A stretch of 64,000 nt of DNA from assembly GCF_003003265.1 (NCBI RefSeq), contig NZ_PVTL01000004.1, positions 186,001 through 250,000 on the forward strand, written 5' to 3'. The notes beneath the pieces are model-generated. The model was given only the letters and a program-made list of their open reading frames with translations, was not told the origin of the DNA and searched no databases. This stretch comes from Glaciihabitans tibetensis. GTDB taxonomy: Bacteria; Actinomycetota; Actinomycetes; Actinomycetales; Microbacteriaceae. This document shows positions 38,238-48,385 of this stretch, piece after piece (position 1 is the first letter of the stretch; every line of letters begins with the position of its first letter). Position numbers and translations under genes: made by a program.

Positions 38238-38901
38238 AACCAGACACGTTCGAGGACGACTCCGAGAGAGAACCCTGCGGGCTCTCGAGGTCGCGGAGCT
38301 GGCCCTCGATGTAGCTCTTCAGCTTCTGGCGGTACTCGCGCTCGAAGATGCGAAGCTCGTCGATGCGGCTCTCCAATACGGAGCGCTCCTCTTCGAAGGC
38401 GTTCAGCTGCGCGCGCTGCTGAGCCTCGGCGTCGGCAAGCAGTCGGGCTGCCGTCGCGTGAGCGTCAGCGATCAGCGAGTCACGCTTCTCGACACCCTCA
38501 CGGACGTGCTCCTCGTGCAGACGCTGGGCGAGCACGAGCAGGTTGGTGGTCGCGAGCGACTCGTCTTCAATCGCGGCCGGAGCGGCGGCAACCGGCGCAG
38601 CAACAACGGCGGCGACGGGTGCGGGCTGCACCGCAGCGACCGGCTCGGGGGCCGAGATCGGCGCGGGGGTCTCCTCGACGTCCTGCGCGGAGGACTCCTG
38701 TCCCCCACTGCGCTGGAGCTCGCTGATACGCGAGTCACTACCCACGAGGCGCTGGCGCAGCTCTTCGTTTTCCTGGTTCAGGCGACGCAACTCGACGACG
38801 ACCTCGTCGAGGAAATCATCGACCTCGTCCTGGTCGTATCCTTCGCGGAATTTGGTCGGCTGGAACCGCTTGTTGACTACATCTTCCGGAGTCAATGCCA
38901 T
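38224..38901 (-). CDS. wag31: DivIVA/Wag31 polar growth scaffold
   Basis: A 225-residue coiled-coil protein that gathers at negatively curved membrane and directs polar wall synthesis. The conserved N-terminus is LTPEDVVNKRFQPTKFREGY followed by DQDEVDDFLDEVVVELRRLN. Two long coiled coils flank an Ala/Pro/Val-rich linker at about residues 78-118. The second coil ends in EFERSVLESRIDELRIFERE-like sequence and a short Ser-rich tail. ATG 38901 is preceded by GAGGAG. Wag31 is a known PASTA-kinase target in mycobacteria, and a PASTA kinase is encoded at 60340 here. The next gene, yggT, is 150 bases upstream on the same strand, so wag31 may have its own promoter in between. Confidence 0.93.
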   Translation of the reverse strand: MALTPEDVVNKRFQPTKFREGYDQDEVDDFLDEVVVELRRLNQENEELRQRLVGSDSRISELQRSGGQESSAQDVEETPAPISAPEPVAAVQPAPVAAVVAAPVAAAPAAIEDESLATTNLLVLAQRLHEEHVREGVEKRDSLIADAHATAARLLADAEAQQRAQLNAFEEERSVLESRIDELRIFEREYRQKLKSYIEGQLRDLESPQGSLSESSSNVSGFAGN

Positions 38902-39051
38902 TTCCGTCTCCTCAAGAGCTTGTTTTTACGACTACATGCAGCGCTGAAATTGCGCTGACAACATTGTGCAGATACCCACGGATGCGCGGGCCAACTGGTC
39001 AAGAGTACATCGGGCACGCAGTTTCACGAATCCGGATGACCCCCGGTGGAG

Positions 39052-39354
39052 CTACATACCGATTCCGGCTGAGACGACAGACATCAGAATGATGACTGCG
39101 AGCATTACCAGGCTCCAACCGAAGTCGAGAGCCACCCCACCGAATCGAACCGGCGGGAGAACTTTGCGCACAGCGCGCAGGGGCGGGTCGGTCACCGTGT
39201 AGGCGGCCTCTGCCAGAACCAGTACCGGTCCGCGTGGCTTGAACCCGCGCACGAAATTGGTCAGGAGGTCGAGGATAAACCTCACCCACATGAGCAGGAA
39301 AAACAGGAAAAGCGCGATATAGACAATCGTCGCCAGGAAAGAAACTGCGGGCAT
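39052..39354 (-). CDS. YggT-family membrane protein
   Basis: A 100-residue protein with two membrane helices: about residues 3-25 (VSFLATIVYIALFLFFLLMW) and 75-98 (LDFGWSLVMLAVIILMSVVS). Between them is the family signature VRFILDLLTNFVRGFKPRGP and the DPPLRAVRKVLPPVRFGGVA segment. YggT is conserved next to sepF in Gram-positive dcw regions and is thought to help membrane or division processes; its molecular role is unknown. It is 18 bases after sepF. Confidence 0.92.
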   Translation of the reverse strand: MPAVSFLATIVYIALFLFFLLMWVRFILDLLTNFVRGFKPRGPVLVLAEAAYTVTDPPLRAVRKVLPPVRFGGVALDFGWSLVMLAVIILMSVVSAGIGM

Positions 39355-39372
39355 CGCGCGTATCAGCTCGCG

Positions 39373-39849
39373 CTACTGCTGGGTGAAGAACGAGGCCTCA
39401 ACATCGGAGTCAGCCTCCGCCTGCTCGCCGCTGACGGCCACGTGGGCCGGGGACAGCAGGAAGACCTTGTTGGTCACGCGCTCGATCTTGCCGTACAGAC
39501 CCTGGGAGAGGCCACTGGCGAAGTCGATCAGGCGGCGGGCGTCTGGCTCCGACATCTGCGACAGGTTGATGATCACGGGAATTCCCTCGCGGAAGCTCTC
39601 GGCGATCACCTGCGCGTCTTTGTACTGGCGAGGGTGAACGGTCAGAATCTCATTCATGTCAGCGGGTCCCGCGGCTTTCGGAGTCGTTTTCTGGCGTAGG
39701 GGGGTCACCGGCGCACGGTTGGGCGCAGAGGGAGCGGTGTGCGCTACGGGCGCAGCGGGTGCGGTCGGTGCCGCGGGCTGCTGCTCGTAGTCCAGTTCCT
39801 CGTCCGCCAGTCCCAGGTAAACCATGGTCTTGCGCAGCGGATTAGCCAT
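39373..39849 (-). CDS. sepF: Cell division protein SepF
   Basis: A 158-residue FtsZ-binding protein that anchors the Z-ring to the membrane and stands in for FtsA, which actinobacteria lack. The N-terminal amphipathic helix region ([18 protein letters not shown]) would insert in the membrane. A Pro/Ala-rich linker spans about residues 25-60. The DUF552 core is [20 protein letters not shown], then [20 protein letters not shown] and [15 protein letters not shown], then [18 protein letters not shown] 39849 has GGAGGC upstream. Its position between yggS and yggT is the standard one. Confidence 0.94.
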   Translation of the reverse strand: MANPLRKTMVYLGLADEELDYEQQPAAPTAPAAPVAHTAPSAPNRAPVTPLRQKTTPKAAGPADMNEILTVHPRQYKDAQVIAESFREGIPVIINLSQMSEPDARRLIDFASGLSQGLYGKIERVTNKVFLLSPAHVAVSGEQAEADSDVEASFFTQQ

Positions 39850-39882
39850 TTGTTGCCTCCATTGTGAATCCTCTGGTTTAGA

Positions 39883-40626
39883 TTAACCGGCGTCGGGCCG
39901 GTTTCCGGTGATTGCACTGCCAATACGCAGGTGTGTCGCGCCATCCAGAATGGCCTCGCGGTAGTCCGCGGACATCCCCATCGACAGCGCCGTGGCATCC
40001 GGCGCCAGGCGCTGCAGCCGGGCCGACGCTGCCCTGACCTCGGCGAACGCGGCGCGTGGATCGCCATTCACAGGCGCGACCGCCATCAGTCCGCGGAGGC
40101 GAAGGCAGGGGGTGCCGAGGGCCCCTTCGGCGAGTGCCTCCAGCTGCGCTGGCGCGACTCCGCCTCGGTTAGCGTCGTCGGTCAGGTTGAGTTGGATGAA
40201 AATATCGATCGGCCGGGGCGCGTCTCCCGTGGGCTGCGCGGGATCGACGGTAAGAGCGAGGGCCCGCACCAGCGAAGTGCGGTCGACAGAATGGATGACC
40301 CGCGAATACTCGATCACGGCTCGAGCCTTTTTGCTCTGCAGCTGACCAACGAAGTGCCACGTGAGATCCAGATCGGCCAGCGCCGCCGCCTTCGGAGCGG
40401 CGTCCTGGTGTCGGTTCTCACCGAAGTCGCGAACCCCGAGCTCGTACAGGTTTCGCACCAGGGAGACGGGATGGAATTTCGTGACGACAATCAGCGTGAC
40501 GTCGGCGGCATTACGACCCGCGTCGGAGATGGCCGATGCGACGCCTTCCTGCACCGCCGCCAGGCGAGTCGCCAACGCGCCAGGATCGGAGGATCCCGGC
40601 GCGCTGCCCGCCGACAGGGTCGACAC
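39883..40626 (-). CDS. YggS/PLPBP family PLP-binding protein
   Basis: A 247-residue single-domain (type III fold) PLP protein involved in vitamin B6 and amino-acid balance rather than a known catalytic step. The PLP lysine is in TLIVVTKFHPVSLVRNLYEL. GVRDFGENRHQDA, then LTWHFVGQLQSKKARAVI, IDIFIQLNLTDDANRGG and SMGMSADYREAILDGATHLR complete the fold. Start is GTG 40626, 8 bases after the ftsZ stop. Its place between ftsZ and sepF is conserved across Gram-positives. Confidence 0.93.
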   Translation of the reverse strand: MSTLSAGSAPGSSDPGALATRLAAVQEGVASAISDAGRNAADVTLIVVTKFHPVSLVRNLYELGVRDFGENRHQDAAPKAAALADLDLTWHFVGQLQSKKARAVIEYSRVIHSVDRTSLVRALALTVDPAQPTGDAPRPIDIFIQLNLTDDANRGGVAPAQLEALAEGALGTPCLRLRGLMAVAPVNGDPRAAFAEVRAASARLQRLAPDATALSMGMSADYREAILDGATHLRIGSAITGNRPDAG

Positions 40627-40634
40627 CCCGCCGC

Positions 40635-41801
40635 CTACTTGAGGAAGTCGGGGACGTCCAGGTCGTCGTCTCCGTCGTCATCGAACGAACGGTCGGCAAC
40701 CGGGGTTACGGGAGCGACGGGCTCGGGCGACCACTGGTGCGCGGGCGCCGACGAGGCGGCAGCGGCAGCCGCGACGGCGGGTGCCGGTGCGCTTTCCGTG
40801 GAAGCCGCCGGCTTAACGAAGGAGCTTCGACGCTGGTCCTGAGACTTCGGGGCGGGCTCACTATCGAATCCAGCAGCGATGACCGTGACCCGAACCTCGT
40901 CGCCAAGGGTGTCGTCGATAACCGCACCGAAGATGATGTTGGCTTCGGGGTGAACGGCTTCCTGCACCAGGCGAGCCGCATCGTTGATCTCGAAGATACC
41001 CAGGTTCGAGCCGCCCTGAATGGACAGCAGCACTCCGTGGGCGCCATCAATGCTTGCCTCGAGCAGCGGTGAGGCGACGGCAAGCTCGGCGGCCTTGATG
41101 GCGCGGTCGGCACCGCGAGCGGAACCAATACCCATGAGGGCGGAACCGGCACCCTGCATGACCGACTTGACGTCGGCGAAGTCGAGGTTGATGAGCCCCG
41201 GCGTGGTAATCAGGTCGGTAATTCCCTGGACACCAGCGAGGAGCACCTGGTCGGCAGTGGTGAACGCCTCAAGCATGCTGATGCCGCGATCGCTGATCTC
41301 GAGGAGGCGATCGTTGGGGACGACGATGAGGGTGTCGACCTCGTTCTTGAGGGCCGCGACGCCGGTCTCTGCCTGGTCCATGCGGCGCTTGCCCTCGAAC
41401 CCGAACGGCTTGGAGACAACACCGATGGTGAGCGCGCCGATGGACTTCGCGATGCGCGCGACGACCGGAGCGCCACCGGTACCGGTACCGCCACCCTCGC
41501 CCGCGGTCACGAACACCATGTCGGAACCGGCGAGGGCCTCTTCGATCTCCTCCGCGTGGTCCTCCGCGGCGCGGCGCCCCACCTCGGGGTCTGCGCCGGC
41601 GCCCAGGCCGCGGGTGATCTCGCGCCCGACGTCGAGCTTGACGTCAGCGTCGCTCATCAGCAGCGCCTGGGCGTCTGTGTTGATGGCGATGAACTCGACC
41701 CCGCGCAGTCCGAGTTCGATCATGCGGTTGACGGCATTGACGCCGCCGCCGCCGATTCCGACCACTTTGATTACGGCGAGGTAGTTCTGGTTCGATGTCA
41801 C
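40635..41801 (-). CDS. ftsZ: Cell division protein FtsZ
   Basis: A 388-residue tubulin-like GTPase that forms the division ring. Seen are [20 protein letters not shown], the tubulin signature [16 protein letters not shown], the T7 synergy region [20 protein letters not shown] and a disordered Ala/Pro/Ser-rich linker at about residues 320-370. The conserved C-terminal peptide DLDVPDFLK, which binds SepF and other partners, is intact. GTG 41801 has GGAGG 6 bases upstream; the frame extends to 41864 without conservation. 141 bases separate it from ftsQ, enough for a separate ftsZ promoter. Confidence 0.98.
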   Translation of the reverse strand: MTSNQNYLAVIKVVGIGGGGVNAVNRMIELGLRGVEFIAINTDAQALLMSDADVKLDVGREITRGLGAGADPEVGRRAAEDHAEEIEEALAGSDMVFVTAGEGGGTGTGGAPVVARIAKSIGALTIGVVSKPFGFEGKRRMDQAETGVAALKNEVDTLIVVPNDRLLEISDRGISMLEAFTTADQVLLAGVQGITDLITTPGLINLDFADVKSVMQGAGSALMGIGSARGADRAIKAAELAVASPLLEASIDGAHGVLLSIQGGSNLGIFEINDAARLVQEAVHPEANIIFGAVIDDTLGDEVRVTVIAAGFDSEPAPKSQDQRRSSFVKPAASTESAPAPAVAAAAAASSAPAHQWSPEPVAPVTPVADRSFDDDGDDDLDVPDFLK

Positions 41802-41942
41802 TTTCAGCCTCCGCTGGAAACTCTCAACCTCAAGTTGAAGATTAAAGTCATGCTCAGTATGCATTTCCTGCTATGACCGTAGGCGGGTAGCCCCCACGAA
41901 TCGCGCAAGAACTCCGCGTGTCGGAGAGTTCGCGCCGAAAAA

Positions 41943-42953
41943 CTATTGCGGGCTGCAGATGGGCGCCAACGGCGCAGACACGTCGACGATCGCCAGGCTC
42001 GCACACTCGGGCAGCTGGAGCATGCGCGCGAGCACCTGTGCCTTCAGCTCCGAGCTGCGCGCGCTCCCCCAGACCACGCGCGCCGAGGTCTCCTTCAGCG
42101 CGAGTTGCACGTCGTCGGCGGTTGTTGCGGTGACGACATCCACCTTGTCGGCAACCTCCTGGGGCATGGCCAACAGCACTTCAACGGCGGAGGCGAAGGC
42201 GGCACTGTCGACGCCTTTGTCTCCCACGTCGATGAGGGGAAGCCCCGACCGCTCTGCGGAGGAGGAGATCACAACGCCCGCGGGATCAACTTCGTCGAAG
42301 CTGCCGCTGCGCTCGATCGATCCGATTGCCGCGCGCTCCACCACCTGAATTCGGAGGGTGTTCGGTGGCACCGTCTCCGTCACGTAGCTGCGGATCAGCG
42401 GGAAGGCGGCGAGTTCGCTGTGGATCGAGTCGAAGTCGATCAGCGCGAGGGGCGTGCCCATTTGTTCTTCGACGGCCGCACGCACGTCCTCCTCGCTGAC
42501 GCGGCTCGTGCCTTCGATCGTGATTTCGCGCAGGGCCAGGATGGGCGAGTAGACCGCAATCGCAAGGACAACCCCGAGCGTTGCAACAACGGCGCCGACC
42601 GTAATCCATGTGGCGCGCCGGCGACGTGAGCGCCGCGTGAACCGTCGCACCTCTGCGCGTTCGAACCGCAGGCGGGCTCGTGCGGCTTTGCGCAGTCTGC
42701 GACGGACCGCAGCGGGGCTCTCGGATGCGACACTCTCCGCGCGGTCATGCTCTGGCTCGGCGGTTCGCCCGGTTCCGGGGTTGGGCTTCGATCCTGCCCC
42801 GGCGTCCGGCGACGCGTCGGAAGACGCCTTGCCCGGTAGGCGCGTGTCCGGACCGGGCGTGCTCGTGCGGAACCCGCGATTCTTCGGCGCGCGCGCCTTG
42901 GGTGCGTCGGGCTCGGGCGCGGAATGCGGGTCGAACCCCTCTGGTCGCTTCAC
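41943..42953 (-). CDS. ftsQ: Cell division protein FtsQ
   Basis: A 336-residue bitopic divisome protein that works with FtsL and others to control septal synthesis. The cytoplasmic part is long (about 115 residues), basic and Pro/Ala-rich. One membrane helix follows at about 116-137 (WITVGAVVATLGVVLAIAVY). The POTRA domain begins at LREITIEGTSRVSEEDVRAA, and the FtsQ domain includes YVTETVPPNTLRIQVVERAA and the conserved PLIDVGDKGVDS. The start codon is GTG at 42953, inside a 14-bp tandem repeat that also contains the murC stop. The ribosome site is therefore part of the repeat and weak (GAACCGAGTG). Confidence 0.9.
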   Translation of the reverse strand: MKRPEGFDPHSAPEPDAPKARAPKNRGFRTSTPGPDTRLPGKASSDASPDAGAGSKPNPGTGRTAEPEHDRAESVASESPAAVRRRLRKAARARLRFERAEVRRFTRRSRRRRATWITVGAVVATLGVVLAIAVYSPILALREITIEGTSRVSEEDVRAAVEEQMGTPLALIDFDSIHSELAAFPLIRSYVTETVPPNTLRIQVVERAAIGSIERSGSFDEVDPAGVVISSSAERSGLPLIDVGDKGVDSAAFASAVEVLLAMPQEVADKVDVVTATTADDVQLALKETSARVVWGSARSSELKAQVLARMLQLPECASLAIVDVSAPLAPICSPQ

Positions 42954-42985
42954 TCGGTTCGCTCTACTCGGTTCGCTCTACTCGG
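42939..42985. repeat. 14-bp tandem repeat, 3.3 copies, at the murC/ftsQ junction
   Basis: Units start at 42939, 42953 and 42967, with a partial at 42981. The middle two (CTCGGTTCGCTCTA) are identical; the first has 4 differences. The array contains the murC stop codon (42978-42980) and the ftsQ GTG (42953). Confidence 0.88.
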
Positions 42986-44402
42986 CCGCGGGAGGTTGCG
43001 TCGCGAGGGAGGCCAGGATCTGGGGCACGATGCGGTACACGTCGCCGCAGCTGAGCGTCATGATGATGTCTCCATCGCGGGCAATTGCCGCCGCATGGTC
43101 GGCCGCCTGCTGCCAGTCCGGAAGGTAGGCGACCCGGCTGGGGTCCTCGAAGCGTTCAGACACGAGCGCTCCGGTCACTCCCGGTATCGGGTCTTCCCGG
43201 GCTCCGAAGACGTCGAGCACCACGGTGTGGTCCGCGAGATCTTCGTACGTCCTGGCAAAATCTCCGGCCATCATCTGGGTGCGGCTGTACAGGTGCGGCT
43301 GGTGCACCGCGATCAGCCGGCCGGACCCGACGACGCTGCGTGCGGCAGACAGCGCAGCGGCAACTTCGGTGGGGTGATGCGCGTAGTCGTCGTACACGCT
43401 GACGCCGCGGACAACCCCGTGCAGCTCGAAGCGTCGTTCGGTTCCGGTGAACTTCTCGATGCCGCGGAGTGCTGCCTCCGGGTCGAAGCCGAGGCCGACG
43501 AGCACGGCGAACGCGCCCGCCGCGTTCAGTGCGTTGTGGTGCCCCGGAATACGGAGGGTGGCCGGATAGTCGACTCCCCCATGGCGGAGGATGAAAGAGA
43601 CTGGGCCTGCCAGTTCGACGGAGTGCAGCATCACGTCGGCGTCAGCGCTTTCACCGAAAGTCAACAGGGTTTTGTTCGCGAGGTCGTCCGTCTGACGGAG
43701 CGCGTCGGTGACCCGAATGGCACCCGCGTCATCGCTCGAGACGACCACAAGTTCGGTGGAGCGAGCGGCGAATTCCACGAACGCGGCGTCGAACGCCTCG
43801 TGTGATCCGTAATGGTCGAGGTGGTCAGCGTCGACGTTCGTGATGAGTGCCACGGCGGTGTCGTAGAGAAGAAAAGACCCGTCTGATTCGTCGGCTTCGA
43901 CGACGAACAGTTCGCCGCTGCCGGATGCGGAACTCAGCCCGAGGGACTGAATGATGCCGCCGTTGACGAAGCTCGGGTCTGCGCCCAGGTCGAGAAGCGC
44001 CGTCACGAGCATGCCCGTGGACGTCGTTTTTCCGTGAGCCCCGGCGACGGCGATGAGCCGCTGCCCGTTGATCAACCAGGCCAGCGCCTGGGAGCGGTGC
44101 AGGGTCGGGATTCCCCGTTCAATCGCCAGCAGGTATTCGGGATTGTCCGGCCACAGCGCGCCGGTATACACGAGTGTGTCGGCCGAACCGAGGTTCGCAG
44201 CGTCGTGACCGATCGCGATCGTCGCTCCCAGCTCGCGGAGTGCCTCGATGTTGTGGTTTTCCGAGCGGTCGGAACCCGTCACGGTGTATCCCGCGGCCAG
44301 GAACAGCCGGGCAATACCGCTCATTCCGGAACCGCCGATCCCGACAAAGTGCAGGGAACCGAGTTCAGTGGGCAGGGGCTGGGCGAAGTCGGGCTTGATC
44401 AT
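42978..44402 (-). CDS. murC: UDP-N-acetylmuramate--amino acid ligase MurC
   Basis: A 474-residue Mur ligase that adds the first stem amino acid to UDP-MurNAc. Seen are [20 protein letters not shown], the ATP loop [51 protein letters not shown] and the late [20 protein letters not shown]. The first amino acid is L-Ala in most bacteria; in the B-type walls of many Microbacteriaceae it is Gly, so this enzyme may accept Gly (inference). It follows murG after 11 bases and its stop lies in a tandem repeat shared with the ftsQ start. Confidence 0.96.
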   Translation of the reverse strand: MIKPDFAQPLPTELGSLHFVGIGGSGMSGIARLFLAAGYTVTGSDRSENHNIEALRELGATIAIGHDAANLGSADTLVYTGALWPDNPEYLLAIERGIPTLHRSQALAWLINGQRLIAVAGAHGKTTSTGMLVTALLDLGADPSFVNGGIIQSLGLSSASGSGELFVVEADESDGSFLLYDTAVALITNVDADHLDHYGSHEAFDAAFVEFAARSTELVVVSSDDAGAIRVTDALRQTDDLANKTLLTFGESADADVMLHSVELAGPVSFILRHGGVDYPATLRIPGHHNALNAAGAFAVLVGLGFDPEAALRGIEKFTGTERRFELHGVVRGVSVYDDYAHHPTEVAAALSAARSVVGSGRLIAVHQPHLYSRTQMMAGDFARTYEDLADHTVVLDVFGAREDPIPGVTGALVSERFEDPSRVAYLPDWQQAADHAAAIARDGDIIMTLSCGDVYRIVPQILASLATQPPAAE

Positions 44403-44413
44403 TGGACTCGATT

Positions 44414-45502
44414 TTAGACGCTGGCGGGATGGGATGCTCGGGCTGAGTTGATGAGGTCGATCATGCGGTCCGCTCCATCGCGGGAACCCACCGTAATCGT
44501 CGCCGCGGCCATCTCGGCGATCGCGGCACGATCACGAAGCAAAGGCAGCAAATCCCGCGCGATCCAGGCCGGAGTGAAGTCGGCGTCCGCGACGAGCCTG
44601 GCGGCCCCGGCGGCCACGGCATCCTTGGCGTTGAAGCGCTGCTCGCCATTTCCGACGGGGTACGGAACGTACACCGCGGCAACACCCACAGCGCTTAGCT
44701 CGCTCACGGTCGCGGCGCCCGAGCGGGCGATCGCCAGGTCGGCCACGGCTATCGCGAGGTCCATCCGGTCGCAGTATTCGAGCAGGGTGTAGCCGGGCAG
44801 CAAGGGATCGCGCACCTCTGACCGATTACCGGCGATGTGCAGCACCTGCCACCCGCTACCGAGAATCAAGGCAATCGCTTCGGAAACGGTCGCGTTAAGC
44901 TTGCGGGCGCCCAGGGACCCGCCGGTGACGAGCAGAACCGGCTTATCAGCATCCAGTCCGAAGAAGCGAAGACCTTCGGCGCGACTCGCCCCGCGGTCCA
45001 GCCGTTCAATTTCCCGGCGCAGGGGCATTCCGACGACACGTCCGCCTCGCAGACGGGTCGCGTTGAATGCCACGCCGACGTAGCGGGTGAACCGGGAACC
45101 GACGCGGTTCGCCATTCCCGGTTTCGCGTTCGCTTCGTGAATCACCAGCGGCAGGTGGGCTCGGGCGGCGGCAATGTAGGCGGGCGCGGCGGCGTAGCCC
45201 CCGAAACCCACCACGACGTCGACACCGCGGTCGTCGAGGTACGCGCGGGTTTGCGCCACCGCTGCCCGGAATCGGGCGGGAAACCGGAGTGCGGCGACAC
45301 TGGCGCGTCGGGGGAAGGGGAGCCGGGCGATCGTCAGCAGCTCGTAGCCCCGCTGCGGAACGAGGCGAGCCTCGAGCCCCTCGGCGGTTCCGAGCACCAG
45401 AATCGTGGCATCGGGTTCGCGGTCGCGAATACGGTCCGCGACCGCGAGCAGCGGATTGACATGCCCGGCGGTACCGCCGCCGGCCAGGAGGTAGGTGGTC
45501 AT
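44414..45502 (-). CDS. murG: UDP-GlcNAc transferase MurG
   Basis: A 362-residue GT-B glycosyltransferase that makes lipid II from lipid I on the inner membrane face. The N-terminal loop [56 protein letters not shown] and [20 protein letters not shown] are all present, as is the UDP-GlcNAc site [20 protein letters not shown]. The ATG overlaps the ftsW stop by 4 bases. The stop is 11 bases before murC. Confidence 0.97.
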   Translation of the reverse strand: MTTYLLAGGGTAGHVNPLLAVADRIRDREPDATILVLGTAEGLEARLVPQRGYELLTIARLPFPRRASVAALRFPARFRAAVAQTRAYLDDRGVDVVVGFGGYAAAPAYIAAARAHLPLVIHEANAKPGMANRVGSRFTRYVGVAFNATRLRGGRVVGMPLRREIERLDRGASRAEGLRFFGLDADKPVLLVTGGSLGARKLNATVSEAIALILGSGWQVLHIAGNRSEVRDPLLPGYTLLEYCDRMDLAIAVADLAIARSGAATVSELSAVGVAAVYVPYPVGNGEQRFNAKDAVAAGAARLVADADFTPAWIARDLLPLLRDRAAIAEMAAATITVGSRDGADRMIDLINSARASHPASV

Positions 45503-46785
45503 ACCAGGGGCCTCGATCGTCGTGCTGCAGCGGAACGGGAGCGGTCCGAAGGGGTAACCGGTTCGGACAAGTCGACGGGCTCGGGCCTGTGCCGTGCGAA
45601 TGAGAGCACAACTCCTACGGCCAGCAGCGATGCGATCAGCGCTGACCCTCCAGCGGAGATGAGCGGAAGGGGAACACCCAGCACCGGGAGGACCCCGAGC
45701 ACGACCGCGATGTTGATGAAGGCCTGACCAACGATCCAGATCATTACCCCGCCGGTGACGATTCGGGAGAAGTTGTCGGTCGTGCTGCGCATGATCCGCA
45801 CAAATGTGACCGAGAGCACCACGAACAGCACGAGAACCACGAGCGAACCGATCAGGCCCAGCTCGTCGCCGATGATGGCGAAGATGAAGTCGTTATCGGC
45901 TTCCGGGAGCCAATTCCACTTGGCGCGCGAACCACCAAGGCCGGAGCCGAGAATTCCGCCGTCGGCGAGGGCCCACCACCCGTGCACCGTCTGCCAGCAG
46001 TAGTTGGAGAAGTCGTTCTCGTTGGAGCACCCGGTGAGCCAGGCCTCGATGCGAGCCGTGCGCGAGTCACTGAGGGAGGCGACCGCGATACCCAGCGCGC
46101 TCACGACGACCACGGCCGTGGCGATGACGCGCAGCTTCACACCGGCATAGAACAGTGCGGCCAGAACCATGGCGAGCATAACGATCGCCGTGCCCAGGTC
46201 GTTTCCCAGCAGAACAAAACCGATAGCGAGCCCTGCCACGGGTGCGATGGGCACGAACACATGCTTCCAGTCGTGCAACAGGTCTTTTTTGGCGGTCACC
46301 ACCCACGCCAGCCACACCGCGAGGGCGAGCTTCACCAACTCGGACGGCTGGGCCGTGAAGTTGCCGATCCTGATCCAGTTCTGGTTACCGCCGTAGCCGT
46401 ATCCGAGGCCCGGAACGAACACCAGAAGCTGCAGCAACGCGCCGAGCGCGATTGCGGGCCATGCCCATCGCTTCCAGAACGAGACCGGCATGCGGGACGC
46501 GACGAGCATCAGCGGAATGCCAAGCAGCGCGTACAACCCCTGACGCAGGAACGCGCTGAAAAAGCTTCCGCCCGACGAAATTTCCTCGACCGAGGAGGAC
46601 GACAGCACCATAATCAGGCCGAACAGCACCAGGAACAGCGTGGTGCCCAACAGAAGGAAGTAGTTGCCTGTTTCTGCGCCGAACACCCGCTTGACGGCGA
46701 CGATCGCGCCTGCCGTTCTGCGCTCGCGATTCGCGGATCCGGCCGGGGTGCGGGGACTCGAGGTGCGCGGAGGTGAGTGCGTCAT
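45499..46785 (-). CDS. ftsW: Septal peptidoglycan glycosyltransferase FtsW
   Basis: A 428-residue SEDS-family enzyme that polymerises lipid II at the septum with its partner FtsI. About ten membrane helices are present. Conserved pieces are NWIRIGNFTAQPSELVKLAL, LLGNDLGTAIVMLAMVLAAL, the external loop holding the catalytic region QTVHGWWALADGGILGSGLG, PEADNDFIFAIIGDELGLIG and GVPLPLISAGGSALIASLLA. The ATG at 46785 has AAAGGGG upstream. Between ftsW and murD there are 88 bases that include a 15-bp tandem repeat. murG is coupled through a 4-base overlap. Confidence 0.95.
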   Translation of the reverse strand: MTHSPPRTSSPRTPAGSANRERRTAGAIVAVKRVFGAETGNYFLLLGTTLFLVLFGLIMVLSSSSVEEISSGGSFFSAFLRQGLYALLGIPLMLVASRMPVSFWKRWAWPAIALGALLQLLVFVPGLGYGYGGNQNWIRIGNFTAQPSELVKLALAVWLAWVVTAKKDLLHDWKHVFVPIAPVAGLAIGFVLLGNDLGTAIVMLAMVLAALFYAGVKLRVIATAVVVVSALGIAVASLSDSRTARIEAWLTGCSNENDFSNYCWQTVHGWWALADGGILGSGLGGSRAKWNWLPEADNDFIFAIIGDELGLIGSLVVLVLFVVLSVTFVRIMRSTTDNFSRIVTGGVMIWIVGQAFINIAVVLGVLPVLGVPLPLISAGGSALIASLLAVGVVLSFARHRPEPVDLSEPVTPSDRSRSAAARRSRPLV

Positions 46786-46817
46786 CCGGTCCCCTTTCTT
46801 CGGTGCAGGCGTTTCTC

Positions 46818-46862
46818 AGGCAGACAATTCCCAGGCAGACATTTCTGAGGCAGACATTTCTT
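46818..46862. repeat. 15-bp tandem repeat, 3 copies, between murD and ftsW
   Basis: AGGCAGACAATTCCC (46818), AGGCAGACATTTCTG (46833) and AGGCAGACATTTCTT (46848) lie end to end in the only sizeable gap of the mur-fts block. The last two differ by one base. Confidence 0.9.
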
Positions 46863-46873
46863 GGATATCCGGA

Positions 46874-48385
46874 CTACTGCCTTTCGGTGGTATCAGCTGT
46901 GCCCACATGCAGCCGTACCGCGGCTGCGAACCGTCGGCCCCGGTCACCGTAGTCGGCGAACTGGTCCATCGACGCGGCAGCGGGAGCCAACAGCACTACA
47001 TCTCCCGGTCGCGCCGCGGCGGCCGAAAGACGCACGGCCGCGGGCATCACCTCACCAGTGTCGGTTGTCTCCACCTCGAACACCGGGAGGGAGGGCGCGT
47101 GTCGCTGGAACGCCGCGCGAAGCGCATCGCGGTCGACTCCGATGAGAACGGCCGCGCTTAGCCGGGCAACGTGCGCGCTGACCAGAGCGTCCACGTCGAT
47201 GCCTTTGAAGAGACCACCAACGATCCACACCACGGAGTCGAACGCGCGCAGGGAGGCGGCAGCGGCGTGAGGGTTCGTTGCCTTGGAATCGTCGATCCAG
47301 ACGAGGTCCCCGGCGACGTCGATCCGCTCGGTGCGGTGCGCGTCGATCGTGAACGTGAGCAGGGCAGATCGAACTACCGCCGGATCCACGCCGAACGATC
47401 GCGCAAGCGCGGCCGCCGCCAGGACGTTCGCGAGCGAGTGCGGGGCGCCGAGGCCAACCGCCGCAAGCTCTTCCCGGGTGGATAGCTCAAGTGCGGTCGT
47501 CGCCCGTTCCTCGAGGAAGGCGCGGTCGCAGAGGATGCCGTCGACCATTCCGAAGTCACTTCGCCCCGGGGCATCCAATCCGAAACCGATTGCACGGCAT
47601 CCCTCGACAACCTCGGCGTTCTCCACCATGCGCCGGGTCACGAGGTCGGCGCGGTTGTACACAGCGGCGACCTTCGTGTTCGTGTAGACCCGAGCCTTGG
47701 CGTCCCGGTAGGCCTCACGGGAGCCGTGCCAGTCGAGATGGTCGTCGTCGATGTTCAGGCAGACGCTTGCCCAGGCACTGAGCGTGCCGTTCGGGGTGTG
47801 ATTGAGCCAATGCAGTTGATAGCTGGACAGTTCCACTACGAGCACATCGAAACCGTCGGGGTACCGCACGGCGTCGAGCACCGGAATTCCGATGTTGCCC
47901 ACGGCGGCGACGCGCTTGCCGTCTGCCTGCAGGATGTGGGTGACCAGCTGAGACGTCGTTGTCTTTCCGTTGGTACCGGTCACCAGCACCCACTCCGCGG
48001 CGGGGAGCACCTTGTCGCGAACCCGCCAGGCGAGTTCGATGTCACCCCAGACGGGAATTCCGCGGTCGTTCGCCCAGAGCAGCACGGCATTGTCGGGGTG
48101 GAACCCCGGTGAGACGACGATCAGTTCGGGGTCGAATCCAGCCAACTCGGACGGCACGCTGGCGAGGTCGTGCCGGAGAAACTCGCCCCCGATGACCGAC
48201 AGCAGGCCGAGGTGCTCTTCTTTGGCGGATGCCGCGGCGACCAGCACCCGTGCGCCCAACTCAACCAGGGTGTCAGCGACAGAAAATCCGCTCACTCCGA
48301 GACCGAGCACGGCGACCCGCAGGTTCTTCCAGTCGGAGTTCCAGCTCGTCAGTTCATCAACGGATCTTTTATCGGAGGTACTCAC
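46874..48385 (-). CDS. murD: UDP-MurNAc-L-alanine--D-glutamate ligase MurD
   Basis: A 503-residue Mur ligase that adds D-Glu as the second stem residue. Seen are [33 protein letters not shown], the ATP loop [43 protein letters not shown] and [22 protein letters not shown] 48385 overlaps the mraY stop by 4 bases; the frame is open to 48487 inside mraY, which I reject as the start. After the stop, 88 bases with a tandem repeat separate it from ftsW. Confidence 0.97.
   Translation of the reverse strand: MSTSDKRSVDELTSWNSDWKNLRVAVLGLGVSGFSVADTLVELGARVLVAAASAKEEHLGLLSVIGGEFLRHDLASVPSELAGFDPELIVVSPGFHPDNAVLLWANDRGIPVWGDIELAWRVRDKVLPAAEWVLVTGTNGKTTTSQLVTHILQADGKRVAAVGNIGIPVLDAVRYPDGFDVLVVELSSYQLHWLNHTPNGTLSAWASVCLNIDDDHLDWHGSREAYRDAKARVYTNTKVAAVYNRADLVTRRMVENAEVVEGCRAIGFGLDAPGRSDFGMVDGILCDRAFLEERATTALELSTREELAAVGLGAPHSLANVLAAAALARSFGVDPAVVRSALLTFTIDAHRTERIDVAGDLVWIDDSKATNPHAAAASLRAFDSVVWIVGGLFKGIDVDALVSAHVARLSAAVLIGVDRDALRAAFQRHAPSLPVFEVETTDTGEVMPAAVRLSAAAARPGDVVLLAPAAASMDQFADYGDRGRRFAAAVRLHVGTADTTERQ

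Noticed and set aside
38939..38957. Small inverted repeat CAGCGC-N7-GCGCTG upstream of wag31 as a terminator or operator
   Set aside because: Only a 6-bp stem and no T-run; not enough to call a site.
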